DNA of 64,000 nt, taken from the NCBI RefSeq assembly GCF_903969135.1, contig NZ_LR824569.1, forward strand, positions 2,542,001 to 2,606,000. The letters run 5' to 3'. A program made the translations under genes and the position numbers. Shown piece after piece: positions 18,912-27,146 of this stretch. The stretch comes from Chryseobacterium sp. JV274 (lineage in GTDB: Bacteria; Bacteroidota; Bacteroidia; Flavobacteriales; Weeksellaceae). The notes beneath the pieces are model-generated. The model did no database searches. It saw only the letters and a list, made by a program, of their open reading frames with translations, and had not been told where the DNA came from. Each line of letters starts with the position of its first letter. The first letter of the stretch is position 1.

Positions 18912-19352
18912 ATGAAAAGACTATTAGTTTTTGCCGGGATTTCAATGATCCTTGCCAGCTGTAATGTAAATTATGGCAGTTATCCGGTAAGAACCTCCTA
19001 CCCTTCCTCTACCAGTAATTCAGGTAACGGAGCCAATACGGAAAGAGAATATAACGAACTTATAAAGACCTATAAACCGGAAACAGCAGACGTTCTTAAT
19101 GATCTTCTTAACAATGATGATCCGAAAAATCCCAGAACCTCCATTTCAGTAGAAAACAAATCTCCATGCAACATGGTACTTACGGTAAGCGGAAATAATT
19201 TCTTCAAGAAAATCCCTATCGGCTCTGGAAAAGTAGGATATACAATGGTTCCTAAAAATCAAAACTACAGATTATCCGGACTTATTTGTAACTCGACCTA
19301 TCAGTCTACAAAGTTTGTCACAACCTCATATTCTATAAAGCTTTCAAACTAA
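18912..19352 (+). CDS. Lipoprotein, divergent member of the DUF6759-like family (paralog 4)
   Basis: 146 residues. Lipoprotein signal MKRLLVFAGISMILASC (Cys17), so it is lipid-anchored where its paralogs are probably soluble. After a Ser/Asn-rich linker it holds a shortened form of the shared domain: VLNDLLNND, NKSPCNMVLTVSG, then GLICNSTY. Asn, Ser and both domain cysteines are kept, while the VPAxGE segment is replaced by PIGSGKVG. Last gene of the trmB operon, followed by a terminator. Possibly the membrane anchor or partner of the soluble paralogs, which is speculation. Confidence 0.6.
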   Translation: MKRLLVFAGISMILASCNVNYGSYPVRTSYPSSTSNSGNGANTEREYNELIKTYKPETADVLNDLLNNDDPKNPRTSISVENKSPCNMVLTVSGNNFFKKIPIGSGKVGYTMVPKNQNYRLSGLICNSTYQSTKFVTTSYSIKLSN

Positions 19353-19358
19353 AATATG

Positions 19359-19388
19359 ACCCACAGATTTCTGTGGGTTTTTATTTTT
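19359..19388 (+). terminator. Intrinsic terminator of the trmB operon
   Basis: ACCCACAGA (19359-19367) pairs with TCTGTGGGT (19370-19378), then a T-rich run. Confidence 0.88.
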
Positions 19389-19430
19389 AATGTTCTTTCT
19401 TATTCTAAACCAACTAAAAACGTTAAAGTC

Positions 19431-19466
19431 GTCTGAACAGACTCATTTCATCGCTTTAAAAGCGAT
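19431..19466. other. Two adjacent small hairpins upstream of the Cys-rich peptide gene
   Basis: GTCTG (19431-19435) pairs with CAGAC (19438-19442), and ATCGCTTT (19450-19457) pairs with AAAGCGAT (19459-19466). No T-run follows, so they are not clear terminators. They lie upstream of the likely peptide promoter (TATAATTG at 19561-19568, one mismatch to consensus). Role unknown. Confidence 0.35.
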
Positions 19467-19616
19467 CACAAAATCCCATTATTAAAAGTTTAAACGAAGT
19501 AAAATGAAAAATATCTCATTGTAAATCATACACATAAAAATATTTCCATATATTTAGAAATATAATTGCGGTATCCGAAAAGCATATAGAGTAGGAAAAA
19601 AGCTAAAACTAAAACC

Positions 19617-19805
19617 ATGAAAAATTTAAAAAAAGTCTCAAGAAGTGAGCTAAGAACCATCAAAGGAGGATACAGAAGTTGTATAGACGGCTGTAATATA
19701 GAAATGGGAGAAATGTGCTGCAGCGGCGTATGCAGAATTGGAGTCGTTGTACCAACAACAGATCCTGATTTCCCTGAATTAACGGTATGCCCTAAAAAAC
19801 CTTAG
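19617..19805 (+). CDS. Six-cysteine GG-leader peptide (bacteriocin-like)
   Basis: 62 residues. The leader MKNLKKVSRSELRTIKGG matches the Chryseobacterium-type double-glycine leader (KKLSRxELKxIxGG). Cleavage after GG would release a core of 44 residues with six cysteines in the order C-C-CC-C-C, spaced 3, 7, 0, 3 and 18 residues apart. This order is that of cystine-knot (knottin) peptides, though the last loop is long. No transporter with a peptidase domain and no modification enzyme is within the window, so it depends on machinery elsewhere. Antimicrobial function is inferred by analogy only. A strong terminator follows. Confidence 0.75.
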   Translation: MKNLKKVSRSELRTIKGGYRSCIDGCNIEMGEMCCSGVCRIGVVVPTTDPDFPELTVCPKKP

Positions 19806-19818
19806 TTATAAACAACAA

Positions 19819-19848
19819 AAAAACGCTGGATCGAAATCCAGCGTTTTT
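19819..19848. terminator. Bidirectional terminator (peptide gene / rpsB)
   Basis: A 13-bp perfect stem (19819-19831 with 19836-19848, core ACGCTGGAT/ATCCAGCGT) with loop CGAA, A-run and T-run on either side. It ends the rplM-rpsI-rpsB operon directly, with no tsf after rpsB. Confidence 0.92.
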
Positions 19849-19871
19849 CCTATAGTAAAGAAAATCTTTAA

Positions 19872-20633
19872 TTATTCTGCATCGAAGTCAGCATCTTTAT
19901 CAGCAGATACTACTTCTCCTTCTTCTTTAGATTTTTCTTTATCAGCTTTTCTTTGAGACTGACCTTCTTTGATAGATTCTGAAACAATGCTCAAGATCAT
20001 ATCGATAGATTTAGAAGCATCATCGTTTCCTGGGATAACGAAATCAACTTTTCTAGGGTCAGAGTTTGTATCAACAATACCGAAAACTGGAATACCTAAT
20101 TTCTTAGCTTCAGTTACAGCGATGTGTTCTCTCAAGATATCTACAACGAAGATTGCAGAAGGAAGACGAACCATGTCAGAGATAGAACCTAAGTTCTTTT
20201 CTAAGTTAGCTCTTTGTCTGTCAACTTGTAATCTTTCTTTTTTAGATAAAGTTTCGAACGTACCGTCTTTTTTCATTTTGTCGATAGCATTCATCTTCTT
20301 TACAGCCTTTCTGATAGTAACGAAATTCGTTAACATACCTCCTGGCCATCTTTCTGTAATATAAGGCATATTAAGTTCAGAAGCGTGTTTTGCAACAACT
20401 TCTTTCGCTTGCTTCTTAGTAGCTACGAAAAGAACTTTTTTACCTGCAGAAGTTAATTTTTCTAAAGCGCTGCAAGCTTCATCTAATTTAACTGCTGTTT
20501 TATGTAAGTCTACAATGTGAATACCGTTTTTCTCCATAAAAATGTATGGAGCCATATTTGGGTTCCACTTTCTAGTCATGTGACCGAAGTGTACGCCAGC
20601 CTCTAAAAGGTCTTTTACATTTGCTTTTGCCAT
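19872..20633 (-). CDS. rpsB: 30S ribosomal protein S2
   Basis: Structural protein of the small ribosomal subunit. 253 residues. Family signatures are the N-terminal LLEAGVHFGHMTRKWNP, then RWPGGMLTNF, and VDTNSDP followed by IPGNDDA near residue 190. The C-terminal tail is acidic and Lys-rich (KADKEKSKEEGE), as in other Bacteroidota. Third gene of rplM-rpsI-rpsB, separated from rpsI by 187 bases. It is followed by a terminator, whereas in most bacteria tsf comes next. Confidence 0.97.
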   Translation of the reverse strand: MAKANVKDLLEAGVHFGHMTRKWNPNMAPYIFMEKNGIHIVDLHKTAVKLDEACSALEKLTSAGKKVLFVATKKQAKEVVAKHASELNMPYITERWPGGMLTNFVTIRKAVKKMNAIDKMKKDGTFETLSKKERLQVDRQRANLEKNLGSISDMVRLPSAIFVVDILREHIAVTEAKKLGIPVFGIVDTNSDPRKVDFVIPGNDDASKSIDMILSIVSESIKEGQSQRKADKEKSKEEGEVVSADKDADFDAE

Positions 20634-20820
20634 GTTTTCTGTTTTTGTTAGTTTACTTTCCGTCTTTTAAACAATCAACAACTTCTTTAGATGGGAGAAG
20701 CGTTTGGATGCTAAACGTAACGGGCAATTTTTTTGTTTAGATAAAATAGAACCAAGAACCATGAGCCAAGATCTGAGAGCAAAGTCTTGAATCTTGTGTA
20801 TGATATCCTGAATCCCGAAA
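20634..20820 (-). promoter_or_regulatory. 187-base rpsI-rpsB spacer with hairpin and repeat-like sequence
   Basis: Too long for a normal intra-operon gap. CGTTT (20701-20705) pairs with AAACG (20713-20717). The stretch 20750-20800 is rich in CCAAGA/TCTTG units in both orientations (CAAGAT at 20768, ATCTTG at 20791), which looks like a small dispersed intergenic repeat. The part nearest rpsB may be an S2 leader; no TAnnTTTG box was found. Confidence 0.4.
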
Positions 20821-21207
20821 TTAACGTTTTGAGAATTGGAATCTCTTTCTTGCTTTTTTCTGACCTGGCTTCTTTCTTTCCACCATTCTTGCGTCTCTTG
20901 TAAGTAAACCAGCTGGTTTCAATGCTAATCTGAATTCAGCGTTGATTTCGCATAAAGCTCTTGAAATACCCAATCTGATAGCCTCTGCCTGACCTGTATT
21001 ACCACCACCGAATACGTTTACGGTAACGTCATACTGGCCAACAGTCTCAGAAAGGATAAACGGTTGGTTCAATTTATAAACCATCACGTCTGTAGAGAAA
21101 TATTCTTTAGCATCTTTACCGTTTACTGTAATAACACCAGAACCTGGTCTTACATAAACTCTTGCTACAGAAGTTTTTCTTCTTCCGATTTTGTGAACTA
21201 TAGACAT
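20821..21207 (-). CDS. rpsI: 30S ribosomal protein S9
   Basis: Small-subunit protein whose C-terminal tail contacts the P-site tRNA. 128 residues, normal length. N-terminal [18 protein letters not shown], central [20 protein letters not shown], and the typical tail [18 protein letters not shown] ending in SKR. It lies 6 bases after rplM, the usual rplM-rpsI pair. Confidence 0.97.
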   Translation of the reverse strand: MSIVHKIGRRKTSVARVYVRPGSGVITVNGKDAKEYFSTDVMVYKLNQPFILSETVGQYDVTVNVFGGGNTGQAEAIRLGISRALCEINAEFRLALKPAGLLTRDARMVERKKPGQKKARKRFQFSKR

Positions 21208-21213
21208 AATTAA

Positions 21214-21669
21214 TTATTTAAATTCGTTAACATTAATTGTTTTAGGCTGTTGAGCTTCATGTTTGTGCTCAGTTCCTTCATATAAATAAAGGTTCTTAAG
21301 GATAGCAGATCCTAATCTGTTTTTAGGCAACATACCTTTTACAGACTTCTCTAATACCTTTAAAGAATCTTTCTTTTGAAGTTCAGCCGCAGTCATAGAC
21401 TTCTGTCCACCAGGGTATCCTGTATGCCAGATATAAGTCTTATCAGCCCACTTGTTTCCGGAAAGTGTAATTTTCCCAGCATTCAAAACGATAACGTTAT
21501 CACCACAATCTACGTGAGGTGTAAAGTTCGTTTTGTGCTTACCTCTCAAAATCTTTGCAACCGTAGAAGCTAGTCTACCTAACGGCTGTCCTTCAGCGTC
21601 TACCACAACCCATTCTTTATTCGCAGTAGCTTTGTTCGCTGAAACAGTTTTGTAACTTAATGTATTCAC
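21214..21669 (-). CDS. rplM: 50S ribosomal protein L13
   Basis: Early-assembly protein of the large subunit. 151 residues. Signatures: WVVVDAEGQPLGRLAS at the N-terminus, LRGKHKTNFTPHVDCGDNVIV, and MLPKNRLGSAILKNLYLYEG toward the C-terminus. First gene of the operon. A promoter with both Bacteroidota elements lies upstream, leaving a leader of about 40 bases. Confidence 0.97.
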   Translation of the reverse strand: MNTLSYKTVSANKATANKEWVVVDAEGQPLGRLASTVAKILRGKHKTNFTPHVDCGDNVIVLNAGKITLSGNKWADKTYIWHTGYPGGQKSMTAAELQKKDSLKVLEKSVKGMLPKNRLGSAILKNLYLYEGTEHKHEAQQPKTINVNEFK

Positions 21670-21715
21670 ACGTTTTAGTTAAAGATTAAACATAATTTAC
21701 CCCTAAAAGGGTGTG

Positions 21716-21745
21716 CAAAGGTACACATTATTTTTGTAACCCAAA
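21716..21745 (-). promoter_or_regulatory. Promoter of rplM-rpsI-rpsB with -33 and -7 elements
   Basis: On the minus strand TTTG (21745-21742), then 18 bases, then TACCTTTG (21723-21716). It lies 46 bases before the rplM ATG. The 21670-22016 gap holds only this promoter and the divergent one at 21987. Confidence 0.75.
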
Positions 21746-21986
21746 AACATATTTTATTTTATCTATATAATCATGGTTACACACCCCTATATCAATAGAT
21801 TTTAACACTATTATAATTTGGCATGCATCTTGTAAAATGTTGTGGCGATGAAAAAAACGCTCAGAAGATTCTAAAAACACAAGTGATACAGCAAAGAGTT
21901 CATTCCCTCAACTCTTTCTTTTATTAAATTTACTTTAAAGATTTCCATAAAAGACATTAATATAATTACAGTTTCGCTGAAATAAT

Positions 21987-21994
21987 TATATTTG
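21987..21994 (+). promoter_or_regulatory. -7 box TATATTTG of the DUF3667 gene
   Basis: TAnnTTTG match 22 bases before the ATG at 22017. Confidence 0.6.
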
Positions 21995-22016
21995 TGTCAA
22001 TCATATTTCATAATCC

Positions 22017-23129
22017 ATGAGCCACGGAAAACTAAGAGATGATAAAACCTGCCTGAACTGCGGACATCAGGTTGATGAAAGATTTTGCCCACACTGCGGA
22101 CAGGAAAATATTGAAAGCAGACAGCCCTTTCATTTTCTCTTTACTCATTTCATTGAGGATTTCACCCATTATGACGGGCAGTTCTGGAAAACTATGCAGT
22201 ATCTGTTTACCCGTCCGGGGACACTTACCAAAGAATATCTGGCTGGTAAAAGACAATTGTATGTTGCTCCTGTAAAGCTGTACATATTCATAAGCTTCAT
22301 TACATTTTTTCTACCCAACATCTTACCTCACGCCAAAGAAGAAACAGAAAGACCAAGCCAGATAAAAAAAGAAACAAAGGCAAAAAAGCCAAAAGAAATT
22401 TCACAAGACATTGTAAAAGATTTACAAAAAGAAGGCGTTCTGTCCCATGAAGTAGCAACAAATACTCAAAAGGTGTTGGATACTTTAAAAACTTTGGATA
22501 CCCTAAAAATTAAAGACACCCGAGAAAAGACTGAACTTTTTGACCGTACGTTCGATACGAAAGAAGAGTCTATTATGAATGCCTATACAATAAAACAGTA
22601 TGATTCTATACTTGCAAAGGATAAAACAGGGATATATTCATTAGCGAGACCCCTGGCAGAAAAAGCTTTTTCTTTAAAGGAAGAAGGATACAGCAAACAT
22701 CAGATCTGGGAAAAATATAAAGACAATTTCATTCATACGATTCCTAAAGCGCTCTTTGTATACCTTCCTATATTTGCATTCTTTTTATGGCTATTCCATA
22801 ACAAGAAAAAATGGTGGTACTTTGACCACGGTATATTTACCCTTCACTATTTCTCTTTCCTTTTATTAGGAATATTAGTATTTATAGTAGGAGAAAAGAT
22901 AGTAAGCTTTCTTCCGGACAATAATATACTTACCCTGTTATATGTTTTAGCCTGTATAGCACTGGCAGTCTATATGACGATCTATTTCTTTGTAGCACAT
23001 CACAGGGTATATGAAACAAAAAAAAGAATAAGCATACTCAAAGGTTCCTTATTATTTATTATTAACTATATCGGATTACTTCTGATGTTTATGATACTGA
23101 TGTACTTAAGCTTTATTATGCTTCATTAA
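22017..23129 (+). CDS. DUF3667 zinc-ribbon membrane protein
   Basis: 370 residues. An N-terminal zinc ribbon (CLNCG about residue 13, CPHCG about 27) is followed by the DUF3667 signature: HFLFTHFIEDFTHYDGQFWKT, FTRPGTLTKEYLAGKRQ and YVAPVKLYIFISFITFF. After a charged, possibly coiled-coil loop (about 105-225) come four or so membrane segments. The family is common in Bacteroidota and of unknown function. Its stop overlaps the stop of the convergent membrane gene by 4 bases, with no terminator between them. Confidence 0.85.
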   Translation: MSHGKLRDDKTCLNCGHQVDERFCPHCGQENIESRQPFHFLFTHFIEDFTHYDGQFWKTMQYLFTRPGTLTKEYLAGKRQLYVAPVKLYIFISFITFFLPNILPHAKEETERPSQIKKETKAKKPKEISQDIVKDLQKEGVLSHEVATNTQKVLDTLKTLDTLKIKDTREKTELFDRTFDTKEESIMNAYTIKQYDSILAKDKTGIYSLARPLAEKAFSLKEEGYSKHQIWEKYKDNFIHTIPKALFVYLPIFAFFLWLFHNKKKWWYFDHGIFTLHYFSFLLLGILVFIVGEKIVSFLPDNNILTLLYVLACIALAVYMTIYFFVAHHRVYETKKRISILKGSLLFIINYIGLLLMFMILMYLSFIMLH

Positions 23130-23458
23130 TTTCTAAGGGATTTATTCCCTCTGAAACTCGCAAATAAATAATACGCAACGAAAACAGTAGAAAATTTCAG
23201 GATAGATGGAATTGCCAATTCAAGATTAAAAATTAAAGCTCCTACAAGAACAAGAATTCCCATTCCTATAAAAGACAGTCCTAATTTCTTAGGTAGTGAA
23301 AAATTGGGTGTATCAAGATAATAAGCAAGTCCCCAGGCAGAACCAAAGGCAACAGCATAATAAATATCCAGTCCGATATTCTCTGAACTTAAAAAGAAAT
23401 AGTTGATCAGGAAGCTAATTACGGTTCCTAATCCAAAGTACATCAAAGCTTTTTGCAT
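23126..23458 (-). CDS. Small integral membrane protein, unknown
   Basis: 110 residues from the ATG at 23458 (MQKALMYFGLGTVISFL). About four hydrophobic segments (LGTVISFLINYFFL, YYAVAFGSAWGLAYYL, LGLSFIGMGILVLVGALIF, FSTVFVAYYLFASF). The frame continues 36 codons upstream to 23566, but a -7 box lies in that extension and the extra residues have no membrane or signal character, so the shorter start is preferred. No family recognised. Convergent with DUF3667, 4 bases overlapping. Confidence 0.6.
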   Translation of the reverse strand: MQKALMYFGLGTVISFLINYFFLSSENIGLDIYYAVAFGSAWGLAYYLDTPNFSLPKKLGLSFIGMGILVLVGALIFNLELAIPSILKFSTVFVAYYLFASFRGNKSLRN

Positions 23459-23476
23459 GTCTGTAAAAATATTCTG

Positions 23477-23484
23477 CAAAAGTA
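23477..23484 (-). promoter_or_regulatory. -7 box TACTTTTG of the small membrane protein gene
   Basis: Minus-strand TAnnTTTG match 18 bases before the ATG at 23458; it fixes the shorter start. Confidence 0.55.
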
Positions 23485-23672
23485 GAGAATTTAATTTGAG
23501 AATGTAAAGATGAGGAGCTTTGAAAGCGAAGTCACTGCAACTTGTTTTAACTCTGTGGTTTCCCAACTTTCAAAGTATCCTGCTCAAAAAGGGGATATAT
23601 AATTAAATAAACACAAACAATCAATTGATAATCAAAAGAATAAAATCAAACACATGGTTCTTTTTTTATTGT

Positions 23673-23680
23673 TATATTTG
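23673..23680 (+). promoter_or_regulatory. -7 box TATATTTG of icmF
   Basis: TAnnTTTG match 27 bases before the ATG at 23708. Confidence 0.55.
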
Positions 23681-23707
23681 AAAACTTAGAAACTTTCTAG
23701 AATTTTT

Positions 23708-26700
23708 ATGGAAACCCAAAAATATACTCCAACCAACAAGGTAAGAATCGTAACTGCTGCCTCATTATTTGATGGGCATGATGCTGCGATCAATATTATG
23801 CGTCGTGTTATTCAGGGAACAGGATGCGAAGTGATCCATTTAGGACACGATAAATCAGCAGAGGAAGTTGTAAATACAGCAATCCAGGAAGATGCCAATG
23901 CTATTGCATTAACTTCATATCAGGGAGGTCACACAGAATATTTCAAATATATCTACGACCTGTTGAGAGAAAAAAATTCACCACAGATCAAAATTTTTGG
24001 CGGTGGTGGCGGTGTAATCCTTCCGGAAGAGATCAAAGATCTGATGTCTTATGGAATAGACAGAATTTATTCTCCGGATGACGGTCGTGAACTTGGTCTT
24101 CAGGGAATGATTGATGATCTTGTGCACAGATCAGATTTTGCGACAGGAAAAGATGTAACTGCAGAAGACCTGGATGCCATCAGTTTTGAAAACTCAACAA
24201 GCATCGCCAGTATTATCTCTGCTGTTGAAAACTTCTCAGAAGAAAAACCTGAGCTTGTAAAAGCAATTGACGAAAAGTCTAAAGATTTAACCATTCCAAT
24301 TATTGGTATTACAGGTACTGGAGGAGCTGGTAAGTCTTCTTTAACAGATGAATTGGTAAGACGTTTCTTACGTTCAAATACTGATAAGAAAATTGCCATT
24401 ATCTCTATTGACCCTTCAAAAAAGAAAACCGGAGGGGCTTTATTAGGAGACAGAATCCGTATGAACGCGATCAATGATCCTAGAGTGTATATGCGTTCTA
24501 TGGCAACGAGAGAAAATAACGTTTCCGTTTCTCCATTCATTCATTCTGCTTTGAATGTACTGAAACTGGCTCATCCTGATGTTATCATCCTTGAAACTTC
24601 AGGGATCGGGCAGTCTGGTTCAGAAGTATCAGATTTTGCCGATGTTTCTATGTATGTAATGACTCCTGAATATGGAGCGTCTACACAGCTGGAAAAAATC
24701 GACATGTTGGACTATGCGGATCTTGTCGCATTAAATAAATCTGACAAAAGAGGGGCTCTTGATGCTCTTCAGGCGGTAAGAAAACAGTTCCAGAGAAACC
24801 ACCTTTTATGGGAAAGTCCATTAGAAGATATGCCTGTATATGCTACAAAAGCATCTCAGTTTAATGACCACGGAACAACGGAACTCTACAACAGATTGGT
24901 TTCTAAAGTAAACGAAAAGTTTGCTGATTTAAAACTAAATACATTCGTAGAACAGGAAATCACAGACGAAGTAACAATTATTCCTCCAAAAAGAGTTCGT
25001 TACCTTTCTGAAATTGTTGAAAACAACAAGCAATACGACATCAATATCGAAAAACAGGCTGAGCTGGCCAGAACAATGTATCATATTGAAGGCGTAAAAA
25101 AAATAATTTCCAATGAGGTGTTAGAGGCTGAATATCAAAAGGCAGAAAAACATCTTCAACAGGATAATATCGACTTCCTGAAGACATGGGATGATACTAA
25201 AAAAGCTTTCCAGGAAGAATTCTACTCTTATTTTGTAAGAGGAAAAGAGATTAAGGTGGAAACTTCTACAGAATCCTTATCTCATTTGAGAATTCCAAAA
25301 ATTGCATTACCAAAATACAATGACTGGGGTGATCTGATCCAATGGAAAGGACAGGAAAACCTTCCGGGAAGTTTCCCTTATACAGCAGGAATTTATCCGT
25401 TCAAGAGAACCGGTGAGGATCCGACAAGAATGTTTGCTGGAGAAGGAGGTCCCGAAAGAACCAACAGAAGATTCCATTATGTTTCTGCAGAAATGCCTGC
25501 AAAACGTTTATCCACAGCATTTGACTCGGTAACTTTATATGGTCAGGATCCTGCTTTACCACCGGATATTTATGGTAAAATCGGAAATGCAGGAGTTTCT
25601 ATTGCAACATTGGATGATGCTAAAAAACTGTATTCCGGATTTGATCTGGTTAATGCACTGACTTCGGTTTCCATGACGATCAACGGTCCTGCACCGATGC
25701 TATTGGCTTTCTTTATGAATGCTGCCATTGATCAGAATGTTGAAAAATATATCAAAGAAAACGGTTTAGAAGCTAAAGTAGAGGCTAAACTTAAGGAGAA
25801 ATTTGACGATAAAGGTTTAGAAAGACCAAAATATAAAGGCGAACTTCCTCCATCCAATAATGGTTTAGGATTACAGCTTTTAGGATTAACGGGTGATGAA
25901 GTAATTCCTGCAAATGTATACGCAGAAATTAAAGCTAAAACGATTGCTACCGTTCGTGGTACCGTTCAGGCTGATATCTTAAAAGAAGACCAGGCTCAGA
26001 ATACGTGTATCTTCTCTACTGAATTTGCCCTTAGACTCATGGGTGACGTTCAGGAATATTTCATCCGAGAGAAAGTAAGAAACTTCTACTCTGTTTCCAT
26101 TTCAGGATATCATATTGCTGAAGCAGGAGCAAACCCAGTTTCTCAATTGGCATTCACCCTGGCCAACGGTTTCACTTATGTGGAATATTACTTAAGCCGT
26201 GGAATGGACATCAATGATTTTGCACCGAACTTATCTTTCTTCTTCTCCAATGGTATCGACCCTGAGTATTCGGTAATCGGACGTGTAGCAAGAAGAATCT
26301 GGGCAAAAGCTATGAAATTAAAATACGGAGCTGACGAAAGAAGCCAGATGCTGAAATATCACATTCAAACTTCAGGACGTTCTCTTCACGCTCAGGAAAT
26401 TGATTTCAATGACATCAGAACAACTCTTCAGGCGCTTTATGCGATCTATGATAACTGTAATTCACTTCATACCAATGCTTATGATGAGGCGATCACGACT
26501 CCTACTGAGCAATCTGTAAGAAGAGCGATGGCAATTCAGTTGATCATCAACAAGGAATTAGGACTGGCTAAAAACGAAAATCCGCTTCAGGGATCATTTA
26601 TCATTGAAGAATTAACGGATCTTGTGGAAGAAGCTGTATATACAGAATTTGACAGAATTACTGAAAGAGGTGGTGTTCTTGGAGCTATGGAAACAATGTA

Positions 26701-27055
26701 TCAGCGTTCAAAAATCCAGGAAGAATCTATGCATTACGAATGGCTGAAGCACACCGGTGAATATCCGATTATCGGGGTAAATACATTCTTAGGAAAAGAT
26801 GGCTCACCAACTGTTTTACCAGGGGAAGTTATCCGTTCTACTGAAGAAGAAAAACAATCACAGATTGAATCTCTACACAACTTCCAGCAAGCGAATGACG
26901 ACAGATCTGAAGAAGCTCTGAAACAACTTCAGCATGCAGCCATCAACCAGCAAAATTTATTTGAAGTAATGATGGATGCTGTAAAATACTGCTCTCTAGG
27001 ACAAATTACCAACGCTTTATTTGAAGTGGGTGGTAAATACAGAAGAAATATGTAA
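23708..27055 (+). CDS. icmF: Fused B12-dependent acyl-CoA mutase (isobutyryl-CoA mutase type, IcmF)
   Basis: 1115 residues in the IcmF order. The N-terminal B12-binding domain (about 10-150) has the [12 protein letters not shown] motif, whose His ligates cobalt, and GGGGVI. A MeaB-like G-protein chaperone follows, with P-loop GTGGAGKSS (about 203), the [20 protein letters not shown] segment and NKSD. The C-terminal mutase TIM barrel (about 530-1115) has [16 protein letters not shown] and [16 protein letters not shown]. The enzyme interconverts isobutyryl-CoA and n-butyryl-CoA; some homologs use isovaleryl/pivalyl-CoA. Separate MeaB and mutase subunits are therefore not needed. Distinguished from methylmalonyl-CoA mutase by the internal GTPase. 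Substrate not proven. Confidence 0.9.
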   Translation: METQKYTPTNKVRIVTAASLFDGHDAAINIMRRVIQGTGCEVIHLGHDKSAEEVVNTAIQEDANAIALTSYQGGHTEYFKYIYDLLREKNSPQIKIFGGGGGVILPEEIKDLMSYGIDRIYSPDDGRELGLQGMIDDLVHRSDFATGKDVTAEDLDAISFENSTSIASIISAVENFSEEKPELVKAIDEKSKDLTIPIIGITGTGGAGKSSLTDELVRRFLRSNTDKKIAIISIDPSKKKTGGALLGDRIRMNAINDPRVYMRSMATRENNVSVSPFIHSALNVLKLAHPDVIILETSGIGQSGSEVSDFADVSMYVMTPEYGASTQLEKIDMLDYADLVALNKSDKRGALDALQAVRKQFQRNHLLWESPLEDMPVYATKASQFNDHGTTELYNRLVSKVNEKFADLKLNTFVEQEITDEVTIIPPKRVRYLSEIVENNKQYDINIEKQAELARTMYHIEGVKKIISNEVLEAEYQKAEKHLQQDNIDFLKTWDDTKKAFQEEFYSYFVRGKEIKVETSTESLSHLRIPKIALPKYNDWGDLIQWKGQENLPGSFPYTAGIYPFKRTGEDPTRMFAGEGGPERTNRRFHYVSAEMPAKRLSTAFDSVTLYGQDPALPPDIYGKIGNAGVSIATLDDAKKLYSGFDLVNALTSVSMTINGPAPMLLAFFMNAAIDQNVEKYIKENGLEAKVEAKLKEKFDDKGLERPKYKGELPPSNNGLGLQLLGLTGDEVIPANVYAEIKAKTIATVRGTVQADILKEDQAQNTCIFSTEFALRLMGDVQEYFIREKVRNFYSVSISGYHIAEAGANPVSQLAFTLANGFTYVEYYLSRGMDINDFAPNLSFFFSNGIDPEYSVIGRVARRIWAKAMKLKYGADERSQMLKYHIQTSGRSLHAQEIDFNDIRTTLQALYAIYDNCNSLHTNAYDEAITTPTEQSVRRAMAIQLIINKELGLAKNENPLQGSFIIEELTDLVEEAVYTEFDRITERGGVLGAMETMYQRSKIQEESMHYEWLKHTGEYPIIGVNTFLGKDGSPTVLPGEVIRSTEEEKQSQIESLHNFQQANDDRSEEALKQLQHAAINQQNLFEVMMDAVKYCSLGQITNALFEVGGKYRRNM

Positions 27056-27086
27056 ACCGTAATTGGGCATACATTTTTTATAAATC

Positions 27087-27117
27087 AAACCTCAAAGAAA
27101 TTCTTTGAGGTTTTTTT
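27087..27117 (+). terminator. Intrinsic terminator of icmF
   Basis: AAACCTCAAAGAA (27087-27099) pairs with TTCTTTGAGGTTT (27101-27113), then more Ts. Confidence 0.9.
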
Positions 27118-27146
27118 GTATTTTTAATTTTAAAAACTAATTAACA

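Noticed and set aside
23459-23566. 36-residue extension of the small membrane protein
   Set aside because: It contains the -7 box TACTTTTG and the residues lack signal or membrane character.
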